A DNA stretch of 64,000 bases from Microbacterium flavescens (GTDB lineage: Bacteria; Actinomycetota; Actinomycetes; Actinomycetales; Microbacteriaceae). Below, in pieces: positions 1 through 7,984 of the stretch. The notes beneath the pieces are model-generated. The model searched no databases and was not told the origin of the DNA. It was given only the letters and a program-made list of their open reading frames with translations. Each line of letters opens with the position of its first letter. The first letter of the stretch is position 1. The position numbers were made by a program, and so were the translations under genes. The stretch lies in the NCBI RefSeq assembly GCF_018588945.1, contig NZ_JAFIWA010000007.1, positions 147,383 through 211,382 on the forward strand. Direction: 5' to 3'.

Positions 1-756
1 GGCCTCGAGCGCGGCGAGCTGGTGGCCGCGCAGCGACGCGCATCCGGCCACGCCGAGCTCGAGGAGGGCGTCGAGCTCTCGCTTGTCGAAGGGCGCGCCC
101 TCCGCCGTGCCCTGCACCTCGACGAACAGGCCGCGGCCGGTGACGACGACGTTCATGTCGGTCTCGGCGCGCACGTCCTCGACGTAGGCGAGGTCGAGCA
201 TGGGCTCGCCGTCGATGATCCCGACCGACACCGCTGCGACCGAGTCGACGAGCACCTGCGACCGCTGCGCGATGAACTTCTTGGCGCGACCCCACTCGAT
301 CGCGTCGGCCAGCGCGACGTAGGCGCCGGTGATCGCCGCGGTGCGCGTACCCCCGTCGGCCTGCAGCACGTCGCAGTCGATGACGATGGTGTTCTCGCCG
401 AGCGCCTTGGTGTCGACGACCGCGCGCAGGGCCCGGCCGATCAGGCGGGAGATCTCGTGCGTCCGCCCGCCGATGCGGCCCTTCACGCTCTCGCGGTCGT
501 TGCGGCTGTTGGTCGCGCGCGGCAGCATCGCGTACTCCGCGGTCACCCACCCCTTGCCCTTGCCGGTCAGCCAGCGTGGAACGCCGTTGGTGAACGACGC
601 CGTGCACAGCACCTTGGTGCCGCCGAACGAGATGAGCGCCGAGCCCTCGGCATTCGCGCTCCAGCCGCGTTCGATCGTGATGGGTCGCAGCTGGTCGACG
701 GCGCGGCCGTCGGCGCGGACGACGTCGGCGGCGTCCTGATCCTGTGGAAGGGTCAT
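1..756 (-). CDS. rph: Ribonuclease PH (3' end cut by the window edge)
   Basis: Phosphorolytic 3'-to-5' exoribonuclease that trims the 3' ends of tRNA precursors, cytosolic. The visible 252 residues read straight through the RNase PH fold: R-x-D-G-R near the N-terminus ([13 protein letters not shown]), the basic loop [27 protein letters not shown] in the core, and [21 protein letters not shown] towards the C-terminus. The family is about 240-260 residues long, so only a few C-terminal residues and the stop are missing. The ATG at 756-754 follows the murI stop by 28 bases on the same strand, so murI-rph is probably one transcript. This gene pair is common in actinobacteria. Confidence 0.95.
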   Translation of the reverse strand, partial: MTLPQDQDAADVVRADGRAVDQLRPITIERGWSANAEGSALISFGGTKVLCTASFTNGVPRWLTGKGKGWVTAEYAMLPRATNSRNDRESVKGRIGGRTHEISRLIGRALRAVVDTKALGENTIVIDCDVLQADGGTRTAAITGAYVALADAIEWGRAKKFIAQRSQVLVDSVAAVSVGIIDGEPMLDLAYVEDVRAETDMNVVVTGRGLFVEVQGTAEGAPFDKRELDALLELGVAGCASLRGHQLAALEA

Positions 757-784
757 CGGGTCTCTCCTCGGGTGGGGCGGTGGG

Positions 785-1612
785 TCAGTTCGGGCGGTGC
801 GGGAGCTCGATGGCGCCGGTCTGCACGAGCTGGACCTCGCGCACCTCACGGCCCATGAGCCGGTGGGCGAGGTCGAGGAAGTCGTCGGCCGACGCGCCGG
901 TGGCCTCGTAGACGTGGCGAGGCGAGGCATCCGGCCCCGCGAGGAGATCACGCGACACCAGCTGCCGGTAGACGTCCTTGGCCGTCTCGGTATCGCTCGA
1001 GACGAGCGAGACGTCGGGTCCCATGACGTAGCTGATCGCGCCCTCGAGGAAGGGGTAGTGCGTGCAGCCGAGCACGAGCGTGTCGACCCCGGCGTGCCGC
1101 AGCGGCGCGAGGTAGTTCTCCGCCGTCGCGAGCACCTCGGGCGAGTCTGTCACGCCCGCTTCGACGAATTCCACGAACCGCGGGCAGGCCTCGGCGAACA
1201 CGGTCAGGCGCTCGTTGACCTCGAGCATGTCCTGGTACGCCCGCGAGCCGATCGTCCCCTCGGTGCCGATCACGCCGATGCGGCCGTTGCGCGTGGTCGA
1301 CATCGCGGTGCGCACCGCGGGGCCGATCACCTCGACGACCGGCACGTCGTAGCGCTCGCGGGCATCGCGCAGCATCGCGGCAGACGCCGTGTTGCACGCG
1401 ATCACCAGCATCTTCACGCCCTCGTCGACGAGTGTGTCGAGGATCTCGAGCGAGTAGCGCCGCACGTCGGCGATCGGCTTCGGCCCGTACGGCGAGTGGG
1501 CCGTGTCGCCGATGTAGAGGAGCGACTCGCGCGGCAGCAGCGCCGACACGGCTCGCGCCACGGTGAGTCCGCCGACACCGGAGTCGAAGATTCCGATGGG
1601 CGCATCCTTCAC
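785..1612 (-). CDS. murI: Glutamate racemase
   Basis: Cofactor-independent interconversion of L- and D-glutamate, supplying D-Glu for peptidoglycan stem peptides in the cytosol. The 275 residues are of normal length and carry the family motifs: [13 protein letters not shown] at the N-terminus with Asp10, the first catalytic cysteine in IACNTAS (Cys73), and the second in LGCTHYPF (Cys184, with His186). The GTG start at 1612 is 8 bases after a TAGGCT hexamer, so the message is probably leaderless. First gene of the murI-rph unit and divergent from pncB across only 41 bases. Confidence 0.96.
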   Translation of the reverse strand: MKDAPIGIFDSGVGGLTVARAVSALLPRESLLYIGDTAHSPYGPKPIADVRRYSLEILDTLVDEGVKMLVIACNTASAAMLRDARERYDVPVVEVIGPAVRTAMSTTRNGRIGVIGTEGTIGSRAYQDMLEVNERLTVFAEACPRFVEFVEAGVTDSPEVLATAENYLAPLRHAGVDTLVLGCTHYPFLEGAISYVMGPDVSLVSSDTETAKDVYRQLVSRDLLAGPDASPRHVYEATGASADDFLDLAHRLMGREVREVQLVQTGAIELPHRPN

Positions 1613-1619
1613 GATGATC

Positions 1620-1647
1620 CAGCCTACGCCAGGCGGTCAGTAGGCTG
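1620..1647. promoter_or_regulatory. Symmetrical divergent promoter of murI and pncB
   Basis: A perfect inverted repeat, CAGCCTAC, 12 bases, GTAGGCTG, fills most of the 41-base murI-pncB gap. Each arm contains TAGGCT pointing outwards: 1641-1646 ends 7 bases before the pncB ATG, and 1626-1621 on the other strand ends 8 bases before the murI GTG. This fits two back-to-back -10 boxes giving leaderless transcripts. The arms could equally be a dimer operator, with half-site centres about two helical turns apart. The repeat is seen directly; its function is inferred. Confidence 0.6.
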
Positions 1648-1653
1648 ACCCGC

Positions 1654-2985
1654 ATGACCGCCTCCCGCAGCACGGCGCTTCACACCGACCGCTACGAACT
1701 CACCATGCTGGACGCGGCGCTGCGCGACGGCACCGCCGACCGCCGGTGCGTCTTCGAGCTGTTCGGCCGACGGCTGTCCGCCGGCCGGCGCTTCGGCGTC
1801 GTGGCCGGCACCGGGCGGCTGCTGAGCCTCATTCGCGACTTCCGCTTCGCCGAAGAGGAGCTGCGATTCCTCCGCGACGAGCGGGTGGTGGATGCCTCGA
1901 CCCTCGACTTCCTCGAGGGCTACCGGTTCACCGGCTCGATCACCGGCTATCGCGAGGGCGAGCTCTACTTCCCGGGGTCTCCGATCCTCACCGTCGAGGG
2001 GACCTTCGCCGAGGCGGTCGTGCTGGAGACCCTTGCACTGAGCGTCCTCAACCACGACTCCGCCGTCGCGACGGCCGCCGCCCGCATGAGCGTCGCGGCG
2101 GGCGACCGTCCCCTCTCGGAGATGGGCTCGCGCCGCGCCGGCGAGGCCTCGGCGGTCGCGGCCGCGCGCGCCGCCTACATAGCCGGATTCGGCGCGACCT
2201 CGAACCTCGAGGCGGGCCGCACGTGGGGCATTCCGACCATGGGAACCGCCGCCCACGCGTGGACGCTGCTGCACGACACCGAGGAGGAGGCGTTCCGCTC
2301 CCAGGTGGAGGCCCTCGGCACCGACACGACGCTGCTCGTCGACACGTACGACACCCGGGAGGGCGTCGCGACGGCGGTGCGCGTCGCCGGTACGGAGCTC
2401 GGCGGCGTCCGCATCGACTCCGGCGACCTGCCGCTCGTCGCGGCCGACGTGCGTGCGCAGCTCGACGAGCTCGGAGCGACGGGCACCCGCATCACCGTGA
2501 CGAGCGACCTCGACGAGTACGCGATCGCGGCCCTCGCGGCATCCCCCGTCGACTCCTACGGCGTGGGCACCTCGGTCGTCACCGGATCGGGCACCCCCAC
2601 CGCCGGCATGGTGTACAAGCTCGTCGCACGTCAGGACTCGGCCGGCGGATGGGTTGCCGTGGCGAAGGCCTCGGCCGACAAGTCGTCGAGGGGCGGGCGG
2701 AAGGCCGCGTTCCGCACCCTCGACCGCGGCACCGCCACCAGCGAGCTCATCGTCGTGTCGGACGGGTTCGAGGAGGTCGCGACGGCGTCATCCCACCCCG
2801 ACGCCCGCGCTCTGCAGGTGACCCTCGTCGAGGATGGCGAGCCGGATGCCGCGTATGAGGGCCACGCGGGTGTGGAGGCGGCGCGCGAGCATCACGCCTT
2901 CGCGCGCGAGGAGCTCCCCGTGCGCGGGCTCGCGCTCAGCAAGTCCGACCCGGCGATCCCGACCGTGTACGCGGATGCCGGCTGA
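1654..2985 (+). CDS. pncB: Nicotinate phosphoribosyltransferase
   Basis: Makes nicotinate mononucleotide from nicotinate and PRPP with ATP hydrolysis; first step of the Preiss-Handler NAD salvage route. The 443 residues have the family opening (LHTDRYELTMLDAAL, residues 9-23), the substrate-loop segment FELFGRRL, and GTAAHAW near 197-203, whose His201 is the expected phosphorylated histidine. The PRPP-binding strand VRIDSGDL lies around residue 252. The ATG at 1654 is 7 bases after TAGGCT with no Shine-Dalgarno, so leaderless translation is likely. The gene stands alone and converges on the DUF3039 gene with 6 bases between stops. Confidence 0.95.
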   Translation: MTASRSTALHTDRYELTMLDAALRDGTADRRCVFELFGRRLSAGRRFGVVAGTGRLLSLIRDFRFAEEELRFLRDERVVDASTLDFLEGYRFTGSITGYREGELYFPGSPILTVEGTFAEAVVLETLALSVLNHDSAVATAAARMSVAAGDRPLSEMGSRRAGEASAVAAARAAYIAGFGATSNLEAGRTWGIPTMGTAAHAWTLLHDTEEEAFRSQVEALGTDTTLLVDTYDTREGVATAVRVAGTELGGVRIDSGDLPLVAADVRAQLDELGATGTRITVTSDLDEYAIAALAASPVDSYGVGTSVVTGSGTPTAGMVYKLVARQDSAGGWVAVAKASADKSSRGGRKAAFRTLDRGTATSELIVVSDGFEEVATASSHPDARALQVTLVEDGEPDAAYEGHAGVEAAREHHAFAREELPVRGLALSKSDPAIPTVYADAG

Positions 2986-2991
2986 CTCAGC

Positions 2992-3258
2992 TCACTTCGC
3001 GAGTGACTCGTAGATCTCTTTGCAGGTGGGGCACACCGGGAACTTCTCAGGGTCGCGCCCGGGCGTCCACTTCTTGCCGCACAGCGCCCGCACCGGCTTG
3101 CCGGTGATCGCGGACTCGAGGATCTTGTCCTTCTTCACGTAGTGCGAGAAGCGCTCGTGGTCTCCGGGCTCGATGTTCTCTTCGCGGATGAGCTCTTCGA
3201 GCTCTCGGTCGAGGGTGGCCAGACCGCCCTGGTCCGGGCCTTCGAGAGGGGTGCTCAT
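2992..3258 (-). CDS. DUF3039 family small protein
   Basis: An 88-residue acidic and basic soluble protein matching the actinobacterial DUF3039 family, whose function is not known. It contains HERFSHYVKKDKI, then GKPVRALCGKKWTPGRDP and CPTCKEIYE, giving three cysteines (C60, C76, C79) that could hold a metal. The same reading frame stays open far upstream, but the product resembles the family only from MSTPLEGPDQ. The ATG at 3258 is 8 bases downstream of a TAGACT hexamer, which supports this start. Monocistronic; 41 bases separate it from the ABC permease gene to the right. Confidence 0.85.
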   Translation of the reverse strand: MSTPLEGPDQGGLATLDRELEELIREENIEPGDHERFSHYVKKDKILESAITGKPVRALCGKKWTPGRDPEKFPVCPTCKEIYESLAK

Positions 3259-3266
3259 GGTCAGCG

Positions 3267-3272
3267 AGTCTA
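3267..3272 (-). promoter_or_regulatory. Leaderless -10 box of the DUF3039 gene
   Basis: TAGACT on the minus strand ends 8 bases before the ATG at 3258. Transcription would begin at or next to the start codon. No -35 match is evident. Confidence 0.5.
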
Positions 3273-3299
3273 TCGCGGTGCGCCCGCGTCGGGACCGGC

Positions 3300-4868
3300 T
3301 CAGGTCGACTCGGCGAACTCCATGAGCCGCCCGCCCCGACGCGAGAACACCATCGATCCCGCCGTCACGCCGATGATGAGCACGCCGAGTCCGGCCGCCA
3401 GACCCGCCCACAGGGCCGGCGTCGCGGCATCGATGTCGTCGGTGAGGGCGATCCACCCGCACCACAGCGCGGGCAGGCTCGCCACGACGGCGCCGAGCAT
3501 GACGAGGCTCTGCGAGACGGCCCCCGACGAGCCGGTGCGCTGCGGCTGCTGGAACGGGCTCTCCCCCGGGCGCGAGACGGCGTACGGCGCGACGACGGAG
3601 GACACGCTCGACAGCCCGAGCCCCGCGAAGAAGAGTGCGGCGCAGACTCCGACCATGGCGGGCAGGAGTGCCCACCGGTCGTGGATGGCGATCACCACGG
3701 GGATCGCGACGGCGAGCAGCGGGATGCCGACGAGCAGCACCGGCACGAGGCGTCCGAGCCGGTCGGAGATGCCGCGCATCCCGCTGGCGATGTGCATCCA
3801 CACCGCCGTGGAGTCGTACGCGACATCATTGTGCGGAAGCCAGCCGAGCAGCAGCGCGGCGAACGGCACCGGCACAAGGATCGCGAGCTCGAGCGGAACC
3901 CCGGCGACGACGAGGGGGACGACCGTCGCCGCCGCGGCCACCGGGATGACGAGCATGTTGACGATGTAGCGGCGATCGCGGAACCAGTACAGGAGGCTGC
4001 GTGCGGCGACAGCGCCTCCGGGGGTGCCGGGAGCGACGGCGAACCAGCCCAGGCCGGCGCGCTCGCGGCTCGTCACGGGTCGCTCTGTCGTGGTGAGCAG
4101 TCGCTTCACGACCCACGCCCAGAGCAGGCCCAGGACGGCGAGCGTCGCCGCCGCGATCAGCAGCGACAGCCACGCACCGTCCAAGCCGCTGCCGACGAGC
4201 CCCGGGAAGGCCCACGCCGCCCCGATGGGCGTCAACGCCAGGGCGTGAACGGCCTCGGTGAGCTGAGTCGGGACGTCCCCGCGCCACTCCAGGGAGGCGA
4301 GGAACACGCCCACCGGCACGACCACGACGACGATGACGAGCAGGAACAGACCGGACAGCTCGCGCGACCGCCGCTCGCGCAGGTGTAGGGCGGCGAGCGC
4401 CATGCACACCCGTGCGAGGAGCGCGCACGTCAGGACGCCGAGGACGACGCTCGCCGCCGCTGCCGGCCACGCCACTCCGTGCTCAATCCAGACGATCGCC
4501 GCGCAGATCGCGATCGCGAGGAGGGCGAGGACGGGCACGCTCACCAGGCCTACGGCGGCGAGCACCAGCGCCAGCCGGCCACGGTGGACCGCCAGCAGCG
4601 CGAACCGTCGCGGATCCAGGGGGTCCTCCACCGCGCCGATGAGCGGAGCCAGGCCGAATCCCAGCGTCACGCCGGATCCGCCCAGCACGATCACGGCCAG
4701 GGCGACATCGGCATCGCCATCCCGCAGCGTCAGCAGCGCCCAGCATGCGGCCGCCGTCGCTCCCACGAGCAGCAGGACGCCGAAGACGACACGTGCCGCG
4801 TGGGCGCGACCGCCGCGAAGGGTGCCGACGAGGAGTGCGAGCCTCAGTCGGAGAACGTGTGCAGCCAC
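3300..4868 (-). CDS. ABC transporter permease subunit, about 12 membrane spans
   Basis: A 522-residue, very hydrophobic protein with roughly twelve predicted membrane segments and no signal peptide. It is encoded directly downstream of its ABC ATPase, whose stop it overlaps by 25 bases. It has no family motif that names a substrate. The long multi-span layout resembles the exporter-type permeases paired with CcmA-like ATPases. The reading frame extends upstream, but the residues there are arginine-rich out-of-frame translation of the ATPase gene, so the GTG at 4868 (product begins VAAHVLRLRLALL) is chosen as start. Substrate unknown; drug, lipid or polysaccharide export are all possible. Confidence 0.8.
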   Translation of the reverse strand: MAAHVLRLRLALLVGTLRGGRAHAARVVFGVLLLVGATAAACWALLTLRDGDADVALAVIVLGGSGVTLGFGLAPLIGAVEDPLDPRRFALLAVHRGRLALVLAAVGLVSVPVLALLAIAICAAIVWIEHGVAWPAAAASVVLGVLTCALLARVCMALAALHLRERRSRELSGLFLLVIVVVVVPVGVFLASLEWRGDVPTQLTEAVHALALTPIGAAWAFPGLVGSGLDGAWLSLLIAAATLAVLGLLWAWVVKRLLTTTERPVTSRERAGLGWFAVAPGTPGGAVAARSLLYWFRDRRYIVNMLVIPVAAAATVVPLVVAGVPLELAILVPVPFAALLLGWLPHNDVAYDSTAVWMHIASGMRGISDRLGRLVPVLLVGIPLLAVAIPVVIAIHDRWALLPAMVGVCAALFFAGLGLSSVSSVVAPYAVSRPGESPFQQPQRTGSSGAVSQSLVMLGAVVASLPALWCGWIALTDDIDAATPALWAGLAAGLGVLIIGVTAGSMVFSRRGGRLMEFAEST

Positions 4869-6019
4869 TCGAGGCCCTCCACGTCGCTGAGCCCGCCGGC
4901 CAGCTCGATGAACCGCTGCTCGAGGCTGAGCTCGCCGCGCACCTCGGCCACCGTGCCTTCGGCGAGGACCTGCCCGGCGACGATGACGGCGACGCGCGAG
5001 CACACGCGCTCGACCAGCTCCATGCCGTGGCTGGAGAGGATCACCGTGCCGCCGTGGGCGACGTAGGTGGAGAGGATGTCGAGGATGATCGCACTCGAGA
5101 CCGGATCGACGGCCTCGAACGGCTCATCGAGGACCAGCAGCCGCGGCGAGTGGATGAGGGCGCCCGCGAGCATGACCTTCTTGACCATGCCTGCGGAGTA
5201 GTCCGACACGACGCGTCCGAGCGCGTCGGTCAGGTCGAACGCACGGGCGAGGTCTGCCGTGCGGCTCTCGACCACCGCCGGCGACAGCCCGCGCAGGACG
5301 CCGTAGTAGTACAGCAGCTGACGGCCGGTGAGCCGATCGAAGGTGCGGAGGCGATCGGGCAGCACGCCCATGACGCGCTTCGCGCCGAGCGGGTCGGACG
5401 CGGCATCCACTCCCCCCACCTGGATCGAGCCGCGGTCGGGCTCGAGCAGACCGGCGATCAGGGACAGCGTCGTCGTCTTGCCGGCTCCGTTGGGGCCCAC
5501 CACGCCGTAGAAGGTGCCGGTGGGGACGGTGAGGTCGATCCCGTCGACCGCGAGGGTGTCGCCGAACCGCTTGGAGACGCCGCGCAGCACGAGCACGTCG
5601 CCCGCCGTCGCCGGGGCGGTGAGCACCGGCGGGACTTCAGGTTCGAGCTCGGGCCTGGGCTCCGGTGCGGGCTCGGGCTCTGGCTCCGGCTCGCTTTCGA
5701 CTTCCGGCTGAGGCAGCGGCGGCTTCGGCGGAATGAGGATGTCCGCCTCTGCCAGGTCGGAGAGCTCGGCGGGCGGACTCGGCGGCGCGGGCGCCTCGGG
5801 CGCGGCCTCCTCGACGGTGTCGACCTCCGCGGCGTCGGCCTGGGGCTCCGCCTTCGCGGGGCGCGCGGGGCGCTTGCCCTTCGCCGTCTTCTTCCGCGGC
5901 GGCGTGCGCTCGACGGACGGAGCCTGGGGCCCCGACGGCAGCGACACGATCGGCGCGCTGTCGTGACCGTCCGGCTCTTCCGGATCGATGTCGTTCGGCA
6001 CCGGGAGGGAGGCTGTCAC
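4844..6019 (-). CDS. ABC transporter ATP-binding protein with a long Pro/Glu-rich N-terminal extension
   Basis: ATPase that powers the downstream permease. Residues 1-138 are low-complexity and rich in Pro, Glu, Ala and Lys, including an alternating Glu-Pro run near residues 108-120. The ABC domain follows: Walker A GPNGAGKT at 175-182, signature YSAGMVKK, Walker B LLVLDEPFEAVDP, and the switch histidine in ILSSHGME. Ordinary CcmA-type ATPases are about 230-310 residues, so the extra N-terminal region is unusual. The GTG at 6019 is 6 bases after TACCTT, which supports the long form. An internal start near residue 140 would give a canonical ATPase and cannot be excluded. Confidence 0.88.
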   Translation of the reverse strand: MTASLPVPNDIDPEEPDGHDSAPIVSLPSGPQAPSVERTPPRKKTAKGKRPARPAKAEPQADAAEVDTVEEAAPEAPAPPSPPAELSDLAEADILIPPKPPLPQPEVESEPEPEPEPAPEPRPELEPEVPPVLTAPATAGDVLVLRGVSKRFGDTLAVDGIDLTVPTGTFYGVVGPNGAGKTTTLSLIAGLLEPDRGSIQVGGVDAASDPLGAKRVMGVLPDRLRTFDRLTGRQLLYYYGVLRGLSPAVVESRTADLARAFDLTDALGRVVSDYSAGMVKKVMLAGALIHSPRLLVLDEPFEAVDPVSSAIILDILSTYVAHGGTVILSSHGMELVERVCSRVAVIVAGQVLAEGTVAEVRGELSLEQRFIELAGGLSDVEGLEWLHTFSD

Positions 6020-6025
6020 CGATCC

Positions 6026-6031
6026 AAGGTA
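6026..6031 (-). promoter_or_regulatory. Leaderless -10 box of the ABC transporter operon
   Basis: TACCTT on the minus strand ends 6 bases before the GTG at 6019. Its position supports the long form of the ATPase. Confidence 0.5.
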
Positions 6032-6153
6032 TCAAGCGGCCGCGGGAGAGGGGGCACCGTGTGACGCCGAGTCTCGTTGACGCCGTTTTGTCACGAATCG
6101 ACAACGGCACCCCGCTGTTCTGCCCGTTCTCAGGTGCCATCGCTACCATGGAC

Positions 6154-6209
6154 CCGGCACGAAGGGGTGTCGAGTCGGTGAACCGACAGTGAATCTCACA
6201 CTTCAGGAG
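6154..6209 (+). promoter_or_regulatory. Promoter, leader hairpin and Shine-Dalgarno of the nucleotidyltransferase gene
   Basis: TACCAT at 6154-6159 is a candidate -10 box, giving a leader of about 50 bases. The leader holds a tight perfect inverted repeat, GTCGGT-GA-ACCGAC at 6174-6187, and an AGGAG at 6205-6209 placed 7 bases before the TTG start. Unlike most genes here, this one has a leader. Whether the hairpin is regulatory is unknown. Confidence 0.4.
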
Positions 6210-6216
6210 CAGACCT

Positions 6217-6909
6217 TTGACCCTTCAGACCGTCATTCTCGCAGCCGGAATGGGCTCGCGGCTCGGCCGCAGCCTTCCCAAGCCGCTGACCGAGCTCAGC
6301 GACGGCCGCAGCATCATGCAGCAGCAGCACGACAACATCCGCGCGGCGTTCGGCGCCGAGGCGAAGATCACCACCGTCGTGGGCTACCGTGCCGAGACCA
6401 TCGTCGAGGCGTTCCCGTCGGCCGACTACGTCTACAACGACCGCTACGACCAGACCAACACCTCCAAGAGCCTCCTGCGCGCCCTCTCGACGACGGGCAA
6501 GGGCGGAGTGCTGTGGATGAACGGCGACGTCGTCTTCGATCCCATGGTGCTGGGCCGCGCGATCGAGCTCATCGAGCGCGACCAGTCGTTCGTGACCGTC
6601 AACACCTCGAAGGTCAGTGACGAAGAGGTCAAGTACACCGTCACCGCCGCGGGCTTCATCAAGGAGCTCTCGAAGACCGTCGAGGGCGGCATCGGCGAAG
6701 CGGTCGGCATCAACTACATCTCGAGCGGCGACAAGAAGGCGTTCATCCGCCAGCTGACGCGGGTCGACGACCAGGACTACTTCGAGCGCGGGCTCGAGCT
6801 CGCGATCGCCGAGGACGGCGTCCTCCTCCAGCCGCTCGACATCTCCGACCTGTACGCCGTCGAGGTCGACTTCGCCGAAGACCTCGAGCGCGCCAACCTC
6901 TACGTCTGA
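6217..6909 (+). CDS. Nucleotidyltransferase of the LicC / sugar-phosphate type
   Basis: A 230-residue Rossmann-like NTP transferase. The signature VILAAGMGSRLGRSLPKPL (residues 6-24) is the nucleotide-binding loop, and NGDVVFDP near residue 100 supplies the metal aspartate. Length and layout fit the LicC / phosphocholine-cytidylyltransferase group better than the longer GalU/RfbA enzymes. It would join CTP or another NTP to a phosphorylated alcohol or sugar in the cytosol; the actual substrate cannot be read from the sequence. The start is TTG, fixed by the AGGAG 7 bases upstream and by homology starting at VILAAG. Three CDP-glycerol-transferase family genes lie 6-11 kb downstream, so an envelope-polymer precursor role is plausible. 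Confidence 0.8.
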   Translation: MTLQTVILAAGMGSRLGRSLPKPLTELSDGRSIMQQQHDNIRAAFGAEAKITTVVGYRAETIVEAFPSADYVYNDRYDQTNTSKSLLRALSTTGKGGVLWMNGDVVFDPMVLGRAIELIERDQSFVTVNTSKVSDEEVKYTVTAAGFIKELSKTVEGGIGEAVGINYISSGDKKAFIRQLTRVDDQDYFERGLELAIAEDGVLLQPLDISDLYAVEVDFAEDLERANLYV

Positions 6910-6959
6910 CGCTGCCTGCGCGACCTGTCAACCCGCAGGTCGCGCTCGGTTGCGGCGCA

Positions 6960-6965
6960 TAGGAT
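6960..6965 (+). promoter_or_regulatory. Leaderless -10 box of the EcsC-like gene
   Basis: TAGGAT ends 7 bases before the ATG at 6973. Confidence 0.5.
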
Positions 6966-6972
6966 CGGCCCG

Positions 6973-7881
6973 ATGACCGACAAGGTGCACAGGATCCACT
7001 CCCTGCCCGGCGACGCTCCCTGGCAGGGCGGTCTGCCGCCTGTCGGCTCGGACGAGCACCCGCGCACGATCCGTGCGCTCGATCGCGTGCTCGGGATCCA
7101 GCGTCCCGTGGTGCTCGCGCACCTGCGCAGCATCCGCCTGCGCCACCCGGATGCCGGCGCCCCCGAGATCGTGCGCATCCTCGAGCGCCGCTACCTCGCG
7201 GCGGTGACGACCGGCGGGGCCGCCGTGGGGGCGACCGCCGTCGTCCCGGGCATCGGGACCAGCGTCACGCTCGCGCTGAGCGGCGTCGAGACCGTGGCGT
7301 TCCTCGAGGCGACCGCGCTCTTCGCGCAGTCGGTGGCCGAGGTGCACGGCATCCCGGTCGCCGATCCCGACCGCGCCCGCGCGCTCGTCCTGACGCTCAT
7401 GCTCGGCAAGGAGGGCGTGGACCTCGTGTCGCAGCTCGCCGGCCAGGCGATGGGTCGTGGCCCGTCGCGCGACCGGTACTGGGGCGAGATGATCACCAAG
7501 ACGCTCCCCCGTGCGGCGATGGGCCCGCTCGTCGACCGGCTCAAGACGACCTTCATCCACCAGTTCGCCGTCCGCGGCGGTGCGTCGTGGATCGGCAAGG
7601 CGCTTCCGTTCGGCATCGGCGCAGCCATCGGAGGCACCGGCAACCACATCCTCGGCCGGCGCGTACTCGTCAACTCCCGCCGCGCGTTCGGCGAGCCGCC
7701 CGCCATCCTGCCCCCCGAACTCGAGCCCAAGGAGGGGGCGATCCGCCTCGAGCGGGCCGCCAGCCGCACGATCCGCCACGCGGGCGAGGCGATCGTGAGC
7801 GGCGCCAAGCGCCTCCGCCCCGGATCCCGCAAGGCCCCGCCGGCGAGCAAGGGCGATCCGGAGGACCTCGCCGACGACTGA
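6973..7881 (+). CDS. EcsC-like family protein, function unknown
   Basis: A 302-residue protein without a signal peptide. A Gly/Ala-rich hydrophobic stretch near residues 75-125 (TTGGAAVGATAVVPGIGTS onwards, then ETVAFLEATALFAQSVAEVHG) and a second near 205-235 (LPFGIGAAIGGTGNHILGRR) recall the two conserved hydrophobic segments of EcsC-type proteins, including the late Asn in a Gly-rich helix. That match is by eye and moderate. The C-terminal 60 residues are basic and probably disordered. The gene is 103 bases upstream of the subtilase gene on the same strand and has its own predicted leaderless promoter. If EcsC is wrong, this is simply a conserved actinobacterial hypothetical. Confidence 0.6.
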   Translation: MTDKVHRIHSLPGDAPWQGGLPPVGSDEHPRTIRALDRVLGIQRPVVLAHLRSIRLRHPDAGAPEIVRILERRYLAAVTTGGAAVGATAVVPGIGTSVTLALSGVETVAFLEATALFAQSVAEVHGIPVADPDRARALVLTLMLGKEGVDLVSQLAGQAMGRGPSRDRYWGEMITKTLPRAAMGPLVDRLKTTFIHQFAVRGGASWIGKALPFGIGAAIGGTGNHILGRRVLVNSRRAFGEPPAILPPELEPKEGAIRLERAASRTIRHAGEAIVSGAKRLRPGSRKAPPASKGDPEDLADD

Positions 7882-7953
7882 CGGCGCGACCCCCGCGGGT
7901 GTATCAGGCGTCCCCTCGCCGCCCTCGACCTGGTGACACAGCGCCCGTGGGAG

Positions 7954-7959
7954 TACTCT
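7954..7959 (+). promoter_or_regulatory. Candidate -10 box of the subtilase-hydrolase operon
   Basis: TACTCT is followed by a short leader with GGGAGAGGGG before the ATG at 7985, so this transcript has a Shine-Dalgarno-like sequence. Confidence 0.4.
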
Positions 7960-7984
7960 CACCGCGGGAGAGGGGACGTGGCCC

